Below are positions 46,824-55,451 of a stretch of DNA of 64,000 nucleotides, piece after piece. The position numbers were made by a program, and so were the translations under genes. The stretch's first letter is position 1. Each line of letters opens with the position of its first letter. Below the pieces are notes generated by a model that had not been told where the DNA came from, searched no databases, and saw only the letters and a list, made by a program, of their open reading frames with translations. This stretch comes from Saccharothrix syringae (GTDB lineage Bacteria; Actinomycetota; Actinomycetes; Mycobacteriales; Pseudonocardiaceae), in assembly GCF_009498035.1 (NCBI RefSeq), contig NZ_CP034550.1, positions 10,726,001 through 10,790,000 of the forward strand. The letters are read 5' to 3'.

Positions 46824-48662
46824 ATGGGTCACTACAAGAGCAACGTCCGGGACCTCGAGTTCAACCTGTTCGAGGTCTTCAACGTGCAGGACCACCTCGG
46901 CACGGGGCCGTTCGAGCAGTCCGACGAGGACACCGCGCGCGGCGTGCTTGCCGAGCTCAACAACCTGGCGGTCGGCCCGCTGGCGGAGTCCTTCGCCGAC
47001 GCCGACCGCAACCCGCCCGTCTTCGACCCGAAGACCCACTCGGCCACGCTGCCGGACTCGTTCAAGAAGTCCTACAAGGCGGTCTGGGACGGCGAGTGGT
47101 ACCGCCTGTCGCTGCCCAACGAGCTGGGCGGCTTCGGCGTCCCGCCGTCGGTGCAGTGGGCCGCGGCCGAGCTGATCCTCGGCTCGAACCCCGCCATCTT
47201 CATGTACCTGGCCGGCCCGAACTTCGCCTCCGTGGTGCACCGCAACGGCACCGAGCAGCAGAAGCGCTGGGCCGAGCTGATGATCGAGCGCGGCTGGGGC
47301 GCCACCATGGTGCTCACCGAGCCGGACGCCGGTTCCGACGTGGGCGCGGGCCGCACCAAGGCCGTGCTCCAGGAGGACGGCTCCTGGCACCTCGACGGCG
47401 TGAAGAGGTTCATCACCTCCGCCGACCAGGACATGACCGAGAACATCATGCACCTGGTGCTGGCCCGCCCCGAGGGCCCCGGCATCGAGCCGCGGCCGGG
47501 CACCAAGGGCCTGTCGCTGTTCCTGGTCCCGAAGTGGCACTTCGACCCCGAGACCGGCGAGCCGACCGGCGAGCGCAACGGCGCCTTCGTCACCAACGTC
47601 GAGCACAAGATGGGCCTGAAGGTCTCCACCACCTGCGAGCTGACCTTCGGCCAGCACGGCGTCCCGGCCAAGGGCTGGCTGCTGGGCGAGGTGCACGACG
47701 GCATCGCGCAGATGTTCCAGGTCATCGAGTACGCCCGCATGATGGTCGGCACCAAGGCCATCGGCACCCTGTCCACCGGCTACCTCAACGCCCTGGCCTA
47801 CGCCAAGGAGCGCGTGCAGAGCGCCGACCTGACCCGCATGACCGACAAGACCGCGCCGCGCGTCACCATCACCCACCACCCGGACGTGCGCCGCAGCCTG
47901 ATGCTGCAGAAGGCATACGCCGAGGGCCTGCGCGCGGTGTACCTGTACACCGCGACGTTCCAGGACAGGATCGCCCTGGGCGGCCCGGAGAAGGAACTCG
48001 CGGAGAAGGTCAACGACCTCCTGCTGCCGATCGTCAAGGGCGTCGGCTCCGAGCGGGCCTACGAGCAGCTGGCCCAGTCGCTCCAGACCCTCGGCGGCTC
48101 CGGCTTCCTGCAGGAGTACCCGATCGAGCAGTACATCCGGGACTCCAAGATCGACTCGCTGTACGAGGGCACCACCGCCATCCAGTCGCTGGACTTCTTC
48201 TTCCGCAAGATCATCCGCGACAAGGGCCAGGCCCTCGGCTTCCTCAACGGCGAGATCCAGAAGTTCCTGGACAACGAGGGCGGCAACGGCCGCCTCAAGG
48301 AGGAGCGCGCCCTGCTCAAGCAGGCCCTGGAGGACCTGCAGGGCATGCTCGGCGCGATGGTCGGCTTCCTGACCACCTCGCAGGAGGACGTGCGCAACCT
48401 CTACAAGGTCGGCCAGAACACCGTCCGCCTGCTCATGACCGCCGGCGACGTGCTCGTGGGCTGGCTGCTGCTGCGCCAGGCCGAGGTGGCGCTGGCCAAG
48501 CTGGCCGGCACCCCGTCGGCCAAGGACAAGGCTTTCTACGAGGGCAAGGTCGCGGTGGCGTCGTTCTTCGCCAAGAGCGTGCTGCCGGAGCTGACCGCCC
48601 GCCGCAAGATCGCCGAGGCCACCGACAACTCGCTGATGGACGTGGACGAAGCCTCCTTCTGA
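46824..48662 (+). CDS. fadE5: FadE5-type acyl-CoA dehydrogenase
   Basis: 612 residues, longer than the usual 380 because of a C-terminal extension. It begins [18 protein letters not shown], nearly as in M. tuberculosis FadE5, which decides the start over GTG at 46812. FAD and substrate motifs: [28 protein letters not shown], and [20 protein letters not shown] with the catalytic Glu region in [11 protein letters not shown]. The alpha-beta double-bond formed is the first step of beta-oxidation for medium to long chains. It is controlled by two operators like those of fadA2/fabG4 11 kb away, and ends at a perfect hairpin. Confidence 0.95.
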   Translation: MGHYKSNVRDLEFNLFEVFNVQDHLGTGPFEQSDEDTARGVLAELNNLAVGPLAESFADADRNPPVFDPKTHSATLPDSFKKSYKAVWDGEWYRLSLPNELGGFGVPPSVQWAAAELILGSNPAIFMYLAGPNFASVVHRNGTEQQKRWAELMIERGWGATMVLTEPDAGSDVGAGRTKAVLQEDGSWHLDGVKRFITSADQDMTENIMHLVLARPEGPGIEPRPGTKGLSLFLVPKWHFDPETGEPTGERNGAFVTNVEHKMGLKVSTTCELTFGQHGVPAKGWLLGEVHDGIAQMFQVIEYARMMVGTKAIGTLSTGYLNALAYAKERVQSADLTRMTDKTAPRVTITHHPDVRRSLMLQKAYAEGLRAVYLYTATFQDRIALGGPEKELAEKVNDLLLPIVKGVGSERAYEQLAQSLQTLGGSGFLQEYPIEQYIRDSKIDSLYEGTTAIQSLDFFFRKIIRDKGQALGFLNGEIQKFLDNEGGNGRLKEERALLKQALEDLQGMLGAMVGFLTTSQEDVRNLYKVGQNTVRLLMTAGDVLVGWLLLRQAEVALAKLAGTPSAKDKAFYEGKVAVASFFAKSVLPELTARRKIAEATDNSLMDVDEASF

Positions 48663-48692
48663 GCCGGAATTGTCAGACCCTCAGGGCAGAAT

Positions 48693-48729
48693 AAAAGCAG
48701 GGGTCCCCTTGGCGGGGACCCCTGCTTTT
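48693..48729 (+). terminator. Intrinsic terminator of fadE5
   Basis: AAAAGCAGGGGTCCCC, loop TTGGC, exact reverse complement ending CTGCTTTT: 16-bp stem with flanking A and T runs, so it works in both directions. It begins 30 bases after the fadE5 stop. Confidence 0.9.
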
Positions 48730-48878
48730 GCATTCGGGCACACCACCCGCAGTCGGTCGAGCACTGCCCAAACTCCGCCCACCGGCACGGTAACCCCACG
48801 GCCGGCGCCGACGCGGTCGGCAGTCCAGCCAGACGCCCCCGGCAACCGAGCAGCCGGCAGGCCCACGCAGCCGGCGCC

Positions 48879-49164
48879 GAATGCAGAACTCGGGGATCGC
48901 GAACGTTCGACACGACGGGCCTGAACGTTCGACTCGCGCGCCTTGAACGCATGACACACCGGTCCCGAACGCATGACACGCCGTGTCGGACTGGAGGACA
49001 CGCGGTGTCCGAGTGGAGGACACGCCGGTGCTGAACGTAGAACTCGGGGGCCCGGAACGTTCGACACGACGGACCTGAAGGTTCGACTCGCGCGATTTGA
49101 ACGCATGACACGCCCGACCTGAGCGCATGACACGCCAGTGCCCAACGCATGACACGTCGGGAGG
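48879..49164 (+). repeat. Thirteen tandem 22-bp degenerate repeats
   Basis: Units start at 48879 and every 22 bp to 49143 with no change in length. Pattern: GAACG-(CAT/TTC/TAG)-(G/A)AC(A/T)C-G then 7-8 variable bases, e.g. GAACGCATGACACGCCGTG. Some units read GAGTGGAGGACACGC. The same family occurs at 34556-34686. Because 22 is not a multiple of 3 the array cannot encode a short-period protein. No conserved spacer/repeat split as in CRISPR. Confidence 0.9.
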
Positions 49165-49187
49165 ACGCTGGGGTCGGTGGGGCCGGC

Positions 49188-49325
49188 GGGCCCCGATTTG
49201 ACATGGGTTCGAGTGCCATAGGCTGGTCGGAGCCGGCAGGCTCGGCGGGACGCTTTTCCCCGCCGTGCCTGCCGGCTGCGGCCTGCCTCCGGTGCTCGTA
49301 AGGGCCCCATGTCAAATCGAGGCCC
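49188..49325. repeat. 138-bp near-perfect palindrome (MITE-like or structured RNA)
   Basis: Outer arms GGGCCCCGATTTGACATGGG (49188-49207) and its reverse complement with one mismatch (49306-49325). Inside, CGAGTGCC-type sequences pair imperfectly, and the core AGCCGGCAGGC-t-CGGCGGG pairs with CCCGCCG-t-GCCTGCCGGCT around ACGCTTTTC. Nearly every base is therefore in a stem. It follows the 22-bp array directly. The outer arms look like terminal inverted repeats, but no flanking target duplication was found. Confidence 0.75.
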
Positions 49326-49362
49326 TACGCAACCCGCCGGGTAAGCAAGAACGAAGAGCGGG

Positions 49363-50172
49363 TCAGCCCTTGTGGGCCTTGGCGGCGGCGAAGCAGTAGA
49401 CGCCGAAGCCCAGGAAGCCCAAAGCGATGAGGGCCAGCACGAACACGCCGTAGGGTTGCGCGGCCAGCGTGTGCAACGCTTTGTCCAGGCCACCCGACTG
49501 CGACGGATCCGCGTTGATGGCGGCCAGGCCGACCAGGACCCCGATCAGCGCGTAGGCCAACCCCTTGCCGATCCAGCCGATGCGCCCCAGGCGCTCGACC
49601 CACTTCCGGCTGCCCGCGGGCAACCGCGACATGTCCAGGTCCTTCTCGAAAGACCGCTTCACGCCCTTGCGCACGACCACCGCACCCAACCCGATGATCA
49701 CCAGCGCCACCACACCCACCAGGACCTGCCCGAACGGCACGGACAGCAACCGCGCGGTCCACTCCTGCGACTGCTGGGTCGAGCTGCTCTGCGACGAGCC
49801 GGTGGCGTAGTTGACCGCCGCCACCCCGATGGCCACCGCCGTGATCGCCCGCCCCACCGACCCCACCCGGTGGTAGATCCGCTTCCGCTTCTCGGTGTCC
49901 CACGTGTAACCGGAGATCGCCATGGTCACCTGCCACAGCGCGAACGCGAACAGGCCGATCGCCAGCACCCACAGCAGCACCGGCCCGAACGAGCTCTTGG
50001 CGACCTCGGCCACCGCACCCTTCTGGTCGGTCCGCTCACCGCTGTCACCCAGCACGACCTGCGCCGTCAACGCCGCCAAGATGACGTGGACGACCCCGTA
50101 GCACACCATCCCGGCACGCCCGAGGAACTGCACGGCGGGATGTCTTCGCACCTCACGCACGTTGGTAGCCAC
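49363..50172 (-). CDS. DUF1206 membrane protein
   Basis: 269 residues, six membrane helices arranged as three repeats of a two-helix unit, each opening with a G-R-x-G/xYGVVH-like motif (FLGRAGMVCYGVVHVILA, VGSVGRAITAVAIG, LGRIGWIGKGLAYALIG). DUF1206 is an actinobacterial family with no known function. ATG 50172; the C-terminus ends KAHKG. Confidence 0.9.
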   Translation of the reverse strand: MATNVREVRRHPAVQFLGRAGMVCYGVVHVILAALTAQVVLGDSGERTDQKGAVAEVAKSSFGPVLLWVLAIGLFAFALWQVTMAISGYTWDTEKRKRIYHRVGSVGRAITAVAIGVAAVNYATGSSQSSSTQQSQEWTARLLSVPFGQVLVGVVALVIIGLGAVVVRKGVKRSFEKDLDMSRLPAGSRKWVERLGRIGWIGKGLAYALIGVLVGLAAINADPSQSGGLDKALHTLAAQPYGVFVLALIALGFLGFGVYCFAAAKAHKG

Positions 50173-50260
50173 GACCGGGTGATACCCAATCGTGGCTACC
50201 GCGAACCGCTACCCCGAACCGCCACCGAAGCCGACCCACCCGGGCCCAACCCGGGCTCGA

Positions 50261-50312
50261 CCCGAACCCGAACCCGAACCCGAACCCGAACCCGAACCCG
50301 ACCCGAACCCGA
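50261..50312. repeat. Hexanucleotide repeat (CCCGAA)n
   Basis: Six exact CCCGAA units (50261-50296), then CCCGA, CCCGAA and CCCGA to 50312. It ends three bases before the VanW stop codon on the minus strand, in its 3' flank. Such simple repeats change length by slippage. Confidence 0.9.
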
Positions 50313-50315
50313 CCG

Positions 50316-52661
50316 TCAACCCTCGCAGATGATCTTGTGCGAGGGGTCGTACCGAACCGTGCGGGACTCGCTGCGGCTCTGGCCGGTGCGGCGGTCGGTG
50401 ATGGTCCGCGTGTCGGTCACCGAGAACCCCTGAGCGCCGTTGCTGGGCGAGCACGGCTTGGTCGTCACCTTGCGCTCCTGCGGCTCGGTGAAGTTGAACC
50501 GCTCGCTGGTCGACCCGGTCACGTCGTAGTTCTTGGTCCCCCACAGCACGATCTTGATCGACGACGGCGTCCAGATCGTCTGGATCGCCACGCCGGTCTC
50601 GTCGGGGTTGGTGAACTTGATGTCGATCAGGCTGTTGCCCGCCGAGTCCATGAACACCGTGGCCTCGCGCCCGGCCGGGTACCGCGAGATCCAGTAGCTG
50701 TGCTCCTTGTGCCCCGCGTCCTTCATGCCCGCGTAGTAGGAGGCGTTGTAGAGCGTGGTGGCGAACTGCGAGATGCCGCCGCCGACCGCGCGGCCGGGGA
50801 CGCCGTTCTCGATGATGCCCGCCTCGACGTAGCCCTGCGCCGTGCCGCGCGGCCCGGTGTAGCCGTTGAGGCTGAAGGTCTCGCCCGGCTTCACGATCGC
50901 GCCGTTGACCTTCTCGGCCACCACCTGGATGTTCCGGCCCGAGTCGGCCGCGAAGCCACCGGTCTGGAACTCGCCGATGACCTCCTTGATGCCCATCTTG
51001 TTCGCCTGCTCGGTGGTCACCTTCGCGGGCGTGTGCTTGTACTCGGCCTTGAGCGTGCGGTCGTTGTCGCGCTTGAGCACGTCCAGCAGCGGGGGCAGGG
51101 ACTTCTCCCAGTCGACGCCGAGGCCGTCCACCGACTCCTTGACCACGGGCCGGCCGCCCTCGAACACGATCTGGGCGTCCTTGCCCTCCTTCTCGGTCTC
51201 CTTCAGCTGCGGACCGGCGTGCTCGATCACCTTGTTGTTGTCGACCTTGGCGGTCAGCCCGCCGTCCTCGGCGGGCTCGAACACCAGCACGGTGGCCAGC
51301 TGCTCGGGCGTGAGCGTGGCGTCCTTGCCCTCGCCCTTGATGATCACCGGCGCGGACGTGGCGGGCTTGGCGACCTCGTTCAGGGTCCGCTCCACGCCCT
51401 CCTTGGTCGTCTTGACCGGCGTGGTGGCCACCGGCAGCTCGACCGTGCCGCCGTCCGCCCAGTCGGCGAGCAGCGCGTCCGTGGCGCCCGGCGCGTCGAG
51501 CTTCTGGCCCTGCTTCGGCTCGACGGCCACCGGCGTGGCGCCCTCGAAGCGGATGGAGCCCTCGGCCGGTTCGCGGTCGGTCGTGCCGCGCAGGCCCTCG
51601 ACCGCGGCGGCCAGCTTCGCCTCGTCGGCGCGGGTGGCGATGCCGACCTCCTGGGAGGTGAAGAACGAGGTGACGCGCGTGATCGGCGACAGCGGCTGGC
51701 TGCCGGCGCGGTCCAGGGTCGCGGCCCAGTCCAGCTCCAGGCCGGCGGCCTTCGGGTCCAGCTCGGCCTCGACGTCGCCGGCGCGCGTCTTGACCGGCGC
51801 GGCCAGGCGGGGCTCGATCTCGGTGCGCAGCTTCTCCTCGGCCTCGGCGTGGCTCAGGCCGCCGACGTCGACGCCCGCGACCGTCACGCCGCGCGGCACG
51901 TTGCCGCCGGAGAGGAAGACGTCCAGGCCGTAGAGGACGACCAGCAGGCCGAGCACGGAGGCGGCGACCAGGCCGATCTTGCGGCGGCGCTTGCGCTTGG
52001 CGTCGGCCTCGTCCGCCTCGGCGGCCTCGTCGACCATCACCGGGCCCAGGACGGTGGCCTCGGGCTCCGGCGCCGACACCGGGGTGCTGAACACCGTGGT
52101 CGCCTCGGAACCGGCGGGCTGCCGGGCGAAGCCGCCGGGCGGGGTCGGCGCGGGCCGGGGCCACCCGCCGGGCGGGGTCGGCGCGGGACCGCTCGCCGCG
52201 GGCACGGTCTCGGTGGGGATGGCCCGGGTGGCGTCCGCCGGAATGGCCCGGGTGGCGTCGGCCGGGATGGCCCGGGTCGCGTCCGCCGGGATCGCCCGGG
52301 TCGCGTCCGCCGGGACCACGCGGGTCTGCTCACCGGACAGGGCACGCGTCACGTCCCCGGCACCGCCGACGGGCCGCATCGTCTGCGTGGCCTCGGAGGC
52401 GGTGTCACGCGCCCCGTTCGCCGGCGGCGTCACGTTGCGCACGGTCGCCGAGGCGTCGGACTCCGCGTCCGGCTCGTCCTGGGGCCAGGCGGCCTCCTGC
52501 ACCGACTGCACCGGCTGTGCGGACTGCACCGACTGCCCCGGCTGCGCGGACTGCGCCGACGCCACGTGCGTCGTGCGCTCCGAAGCGGTGCCCGACGGGC
52601 GGACCGGCTCCATCGCCCTGGTCCGCTCAGCGTCGTACTCCGGTCGCTGGTTCTCCGGCAC
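50316..52661 (-). CDS. VanW-family membrane-anchored cell-wall protein
   Basis: 781 residues. The N-terminal 220 residues are disordered and cytosolic, with four exact PADATRAI octapeptides (117-148) and further T-x-x-[ILVM] motifs. One membrane helix (about 229-250) follows, then extracellular tandem YoaR/PG-binding-like domains (VTVAGVDVGGLSHAEAEEKL) and the VanW domain with FSLNGYTGPRG, GIIENGVPG and GGGISQFATTLYNASYYAG. VanW proteins are linked to peptidoglycan; exact action is unknown. GTG at 52661 lies behind AGGGGGAG. The frame is open much further upstream but that is the thioredoxin gene's shadow. Confidence 0.88.
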   Translation of the reverse strand: MPENQRPEYDAERTRAMEPVRPSGTASERTTHVASAQSAQPGQSVQSAQPVQSVQEAAWPQDEPDAESDASATVRNVTPPANGARDTASEATQTMRPVGGAGDVTRALSGEQTRVVPADATRAIPADATRAIPADATRAIPADATRAIPTETVPAASGPAPTPPGGWPRPAPTPPGGFARQPAGSEATTVFSTPVSAPEPEATVLGPVMVDEAAEADEADAKRKRRRKIGLVAASVLGLLVVLYGLDVFLSGGNVPRGVTVAGVDVGGLSHAEAEEKLRTEIEPRLAAPVKTRAGDVEAELDPKAAGLELDWAATLDRAGSQPLSPITRVTSFFTSQEVGIATRADEAKLAAAVEGLRGTTDREPAEGSIRFEGATPVAVEPKQGQKLDAPGATDALLADWADGGTVELPVATTPVKTTKEGVERTLNEVAKPATSAPVIIKGEGKDATLTPEQLATVLVFEPAEDGGLTAKVDNNKVIEHAGPQLKETEKEGKDAQIVFEGGRPVVKESVDGLGVDWEKSLPPLLDVLKRDNDRTLKAEYKHTPAKVTTEQANKMGIKEVIGEFQTGGFAADSGRNIQVVAEKVNGAIVKPGETFSLNGYTGPRGTAQGYVEAGIIENGVPGRAVGGGISQFATTLYNASYYAGMKDAGHKEHSYWISRYPAGREATVFMDSAGNSLIDIKFTNPDETGVAIQTIWTPSSIKIVLWGTKNYDVTGSTSERFNFTEPQERKVTTKPCSPSNGAQGFSVTDTRTITDRRTGQSRSESRTVRYDPSHKIICEG

Positions 52662-52741
52662 CGCTCCCCCTCTTGCCTCTCCGCAAGGTCCTGGGACTGA
52701 ATACCCGACCGCCGTCACGTGGTGATCACGGTCGGGGGGGT

Positions 52742-53062
52742 TCACAGGTAAAGCCCGGTCCCGTGCTCGGTCCGCTCGGTGGCGGTGGCGTGGACGTCGC
52801 GCTCCCGCATCACCAGGAGGGTCTGCCCCTGCACCTCGACCTCGAACTGGTCCTCCGGGTTGAACAGCACCCGGTCGCCGACCTTGACGTGCCGCACGTT
52901 CGTCCCGACCCCCAGCACGTCGCCCCAGGCCAGGCGCTTGGCCATCTGGGCGGTCGCCGGGATCACGATGCCGCCGCTGCTGCGGCGTTCGCCGTCCTCC
53001 GGCGAGATCCGCACCATCACGCGGTCGTGCAGCATCTGGATCTCGAGCTTGACATCGGCCAC
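52742..53062 (-). CDS. GroES-like co-chaperonin, short actinobacterial form
   Basis: 106 residues. Cpn10 beta-barrel with LHDRVMVRISPEDGE, a mobile loop RRSSGGIVIPATAQ that contacts GroEL, and GVGTNVRHVKVGDRVLF. It differs from the main GroES in lacking the Tyr roof-loop pattern and in its VMRERDVHAT tail. It is isolated from any groEL, just downstream of the NHL/thioredoxin gene, with a 9-base gap. Role as a secondary GroES is inferred; no CIRCE or HAIR site is near. Confidence 0.85.
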   Translation of the reverse strand: MADVKLEIQMLHDRVMVRISPEDGERRSSGGIVIPATAQMAKRLAWGDVLGVGTNVRHVKVGDRVLFNPEDQFEVEVQGQTLLVMRERDVHATATERTEHGTGLYL

Positions 53063-53071
53063 CCGCAGAGT

Positions 53072-54946
53072 CTAGATGCCCTCGTCGAGACCACCCATCA
53101 TCAGGGGTAGGCGGTCCGATCCGTCCTTTTCGAGCCGGATCGGCACGCCCCAGTCCTGCCGGGCGAGCTTGCACACCGGGTGCTCGACCGCGGGGTCGTC
53201 GGTGCAGCTCGCGGCCTGCGCGACGACGTGCAGCACGCCCTCGGTGAAGCCCTCGGCGAAGCGCAGCGCGCGCACCAGGTCGGTGCCGACGCCCGCGCCC
53301 TCGGCCAGCAGCTCCGGCGGGGAGCTGGTGACCTCCAGCCGGGTGGACGGGCCGTACCGGTCGTCCAGCTTCTGGCCGGTGGGCGGGGTGAACACCACGG
53401 CCAGCTCGACCCCGCCGGCACCCAGCACCGACGGCGGGCGGCGGACCTCGTGCGCGTCGCCGCTGACCAGGCGGGCGCCGGGGGCGACCGGGCGCTCCAG
53501 GCGGTGGGCGGCGGAGGCCACCACGACCAGCTCGCCGTCGACCAGGACCGCGTCGGAGGGCTCGGCGACGTCCGTGGCCAGGGTGGACACCTCGCCGGTG
53601 GCGGGGTCGTAGCGGCGGATGGCGCCGTTGTAGGTGTCGGAGACGACGACCGAGCCGTCCGGCAGGGCGGTCACGCCCAGCGGGTGCTGGAGCAGCGCCT
53701 GGTCGGCGGCGCCGTCGCGGTGGCCGAAGGCGAACAGGCCCTTGCCCACGACGGTGTGCACGGTGCGGTCGGCGTCCAGCCTGCGCAGCGCCGAGGTCTC
53801 CGAGTCGACCAGCCAGAGCCGGTCGCCGTCGGCGGCCAGGCCCGAGGTCTGCGCGAAGAACGCCTCCGCCGCGGGACCGTCGTGCAGGCCCTCGACGGTG
53901 GTGCCCGCCAGGCGCTCGAAGCGGTTCTCCAGCGGCTTGAACAACCCGAGCGTGTGATTCCCGGCCAGCGCCACGGCGACGCCGCCGGCGGGCTCCCACC
54001 AGGCCACGTCCCACGGGCTGGTCAGCAGGACCTCGTCGGCCGGGCCGTCGGTCGCGCCGTCGCGCCACTGCTCGCCCGTGCCGGCGACCGTGGTGACCTC
54101 GCCGGTGTCGAGGTTCAGGCCGCGCAGCAGGTGGTTGACCGTGTCGGCGACGACCGCGTGGTAGCCGACGCGGGCGGCGACGTCGGCCGGGAGCAGCGCG
54201 ATGCCGGCGGGCTCGGAGAAGGTCGGCTCCAGCCCGTCGCGGCGGCCGCGCTCGCCGGTGCCGATGCGGCGCAGCACGGTCTCGCCGTCGGCGGCCAGCT
54301 CGACCAGGCCGTGGTGGGCGGAGTCGCTGACCAGCAGCGTGCCGGCGGGGGTCAGCACGGCCTTGGCCGGGAACCGCAGCTCGGTCGCGGCGGGCGGCGG
54401 TGCCACGTACGGGCCGTCGCCGCGGTGCAGGGTGCCCTTGGCCTCGTGCTCGGCGACGACCTCGGAGACGACCTGGCGCAGCGCGTCGAGGTGGCCCTCG
54501 CCCGCGGCGACGTGGACGACGTAGCCCTCGGGGTCGACCAGGACCAGGGTGGGCCACGCCTTGACCGCGTAGTTCTGCCAGGTGGTCAGGTCGGGGTCGT
54601 TGAGCACGGGGTGCTCGACCTCGTACCGCTCGACGGCCGCGGCGACGGCGGCGCGCTCGGCCTCGTGGGCGAACTTGGGCGAGTGCACGCCGATGGTGAC
54701 CAGGACGTCGGCGAACTCGGCCTCCAGGGGGCGCAGCTCGTCCAGGACGTGGAGGCAGTTGATGCAGCAGAAGGTCCAGAAGTCGAGCAGGACGATCTTG
54801 CCGCGCAGGTCGGCGAGCCTGATCCCCTGCCCGCCGGTGTTGAGCCAGTCGCGCCCGACGAGTTCGGGGGCGCGGACACGGGCGCGGCGGCGTTGAGCGG
54901 TCGTCACGACCGGAGTCAACACGACGTCCACGTTCCGCTGTTCCAC
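53072..54946 (-). CDS. Thioredoxin-like / NHL-repeat protein
   Basis: 624 residues. Thioredoxin domain (about 20-155) with FWTFCCINCLHV holding the CxxC pair (C-I-N-C), then about six NHL blades (residues 180-480) such as ALLPADVAARVGYHAVVADT and LPDGSVVVSDTYNGAIR, and a C-terminal beta domain to 624. No signal peptide, so it is cytosolic. This resembles vertebrate NHLRC2; redox or structural role is unproven. Its first 40 codons are part of a 132-bp exact repeat whose second copy forms the truncated ORF next door. Confidence 0.9.
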   Translation of the reverse strand: MEQRNVDVVLTPVVTTAQRRRARVRAPELVGRDWLNTGGQGIRLADLRGKIVLLDFWTFCCINCLHVLDELRPLEAEFADVLVTIGVHSPKFAHEAERAAVAAAVERYEVEHPVLNDPDLTTWQNYAVKAWPTLVLVDPEGYVVHVAAGEGHLDALRQVVSEVVAEHEAKGTLHRGDGPYVAPPPAATELRFPAKAVLTPAGTLLVSDSAHHGLVELAADGETVLRRIGTGERGRRDGLEPTFSEPAGIALLPADVAARVGYHAVVADTVNHLLRGLNLDTGEVTTVAGTGEQWRDGATDGPADEVLLTSPWDVAWWEPAGGVAVALAGNHTLGLFKPLENRFERLAGTTVEGLHDGPAAEAFFAQTSGLAADGDRLWLVDSETSALRRLDADRTVHTVVGKGLFAFGHRDGAADQALLQHPLGVTALPDGSVVVSDTYNGAIRRYDPATGEVSTLATDVAEPSDAVLVDGELVVVASAAHRLERPVAPGARLVSGDAHEVRRPPSVLGAGGVELAVVFTPPTGQKLDDRYGPSTRLEVTSSPPELLAEGAGVGTDLVRALRFAEGFTEGVLHVVAQAASCTDDPAVEHPVCKLARQDWGVPIRLEKDGSDRLPLMMGGLDEGI

Positions 54947-54968
54947 CGTCCACCATGTGGGCGGCGCT

Positions 54969-55277
54969 TCATGCGCCCAACAGCTTCTGCCGGCGGTCTT
55001 CGACGCGAAGGTAGGAGGTCTTCAGGTACGCGCGGAGAGGTCTTCCCGGGTGGTTCAGCAGCGAGGTGAGGTCGGAGGTGTCGCCTTGCTCCCACCGCGT
55101 GAACACAGCTTCGCAGCCGGCCACGTGGGCGCAGAAGTCGAGCAGGACGATCTTGCCGCGCAGGTCGGCGAGCCTGATCCCCTGCCCGCCGGTGTTGAGC
55201 CAGTCGCGCCCGACGAGTTCGGGGGCGCGGACACGGGCGCGGCGGCGTTGAGCGGTCGTCACGCCGGGAGTCGACAC
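54969..55277 (-). CDS. Chimeric 102-aa ORF from a partial duplication of the thioredoxin/NHL gene
   Basis: Residues 7-50 (VTTAQRRRARVRAPEL to KIVLLDF) are identical to the start of the 624-aa neighbour. At the point where that protein has its CxxC site the sequence switches to CAHVAGCEAVFTRWEQGD and continues with about 50 unrelated residues ending RRQKLLGA. The DNA match is exact over 132 bp. It keeps a start codon (GTG) but no active site, and whether it is expressed is unknown. Confidence 0.5.
   Translation of the reverse strand: MSTPGVTTAQRRRARVRAPELVGRDWLNTGGQGIRLADLRGKIVLLDFCAHVAGCEAVFTRWEQGDTSDLTSLLNHPGRPLRAYLKTSYLRVEDRRQKLLGA
55132..55263. repeat. 132-bp exact direct repeat (copy 2; copy 1 at 54777-54908)
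   Basis: Copies run from CAGAAGTCGAGCAGG to GTCGTCACG in the same orientation, 355 bp start to start, without a single difference. Perfect identity in GC-rich coding DNA indicates a recent duplication or ongoing gene conversion. Confidence 0.95.
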
Positions 55278-55451
55278 CGTGGGACGGGCGACCTGTTCCG
55301 GGTTCCGGCACGTGGACCTCCCGTCGGTGTCCGGGCGCTCGACGGCGGCGGGCGGGTCGGACGCGCCGCGGGCGGGAGCGGTCGGCGTCGCTGCTCGGCG
55401 GGCGCGGACCGACTCGGCTCACTTCAGCCCCCGGTGGACCTCGGCGCCTGC

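Noticed and set aside
48879..49164. A CRISPR array
   Set aside because: The 22-bp units have no invariant repeat separated by unique spacers, and no cas gene is present.
48673..49493. Several overlapping reading frames of 80-270 codons across the 22-bp array and palindrome
   Set aside because: The 22-bp period shifts frame each unit and the translated products are Cys/Ser/Arg-rich repeats with no initiation signal; treated as non-coding.
50316..54956. A single 1546-codon open frame on the minus strand
   Set aside because: It is the VanW gene read through the antisense or shifted frame of the neighbouring GroES and thioredoxin genes; the N-terminal 700 residues are Arg/Pro-rich shadow sequence, and a GTG with a good ribosome-binding site exists at 52661.
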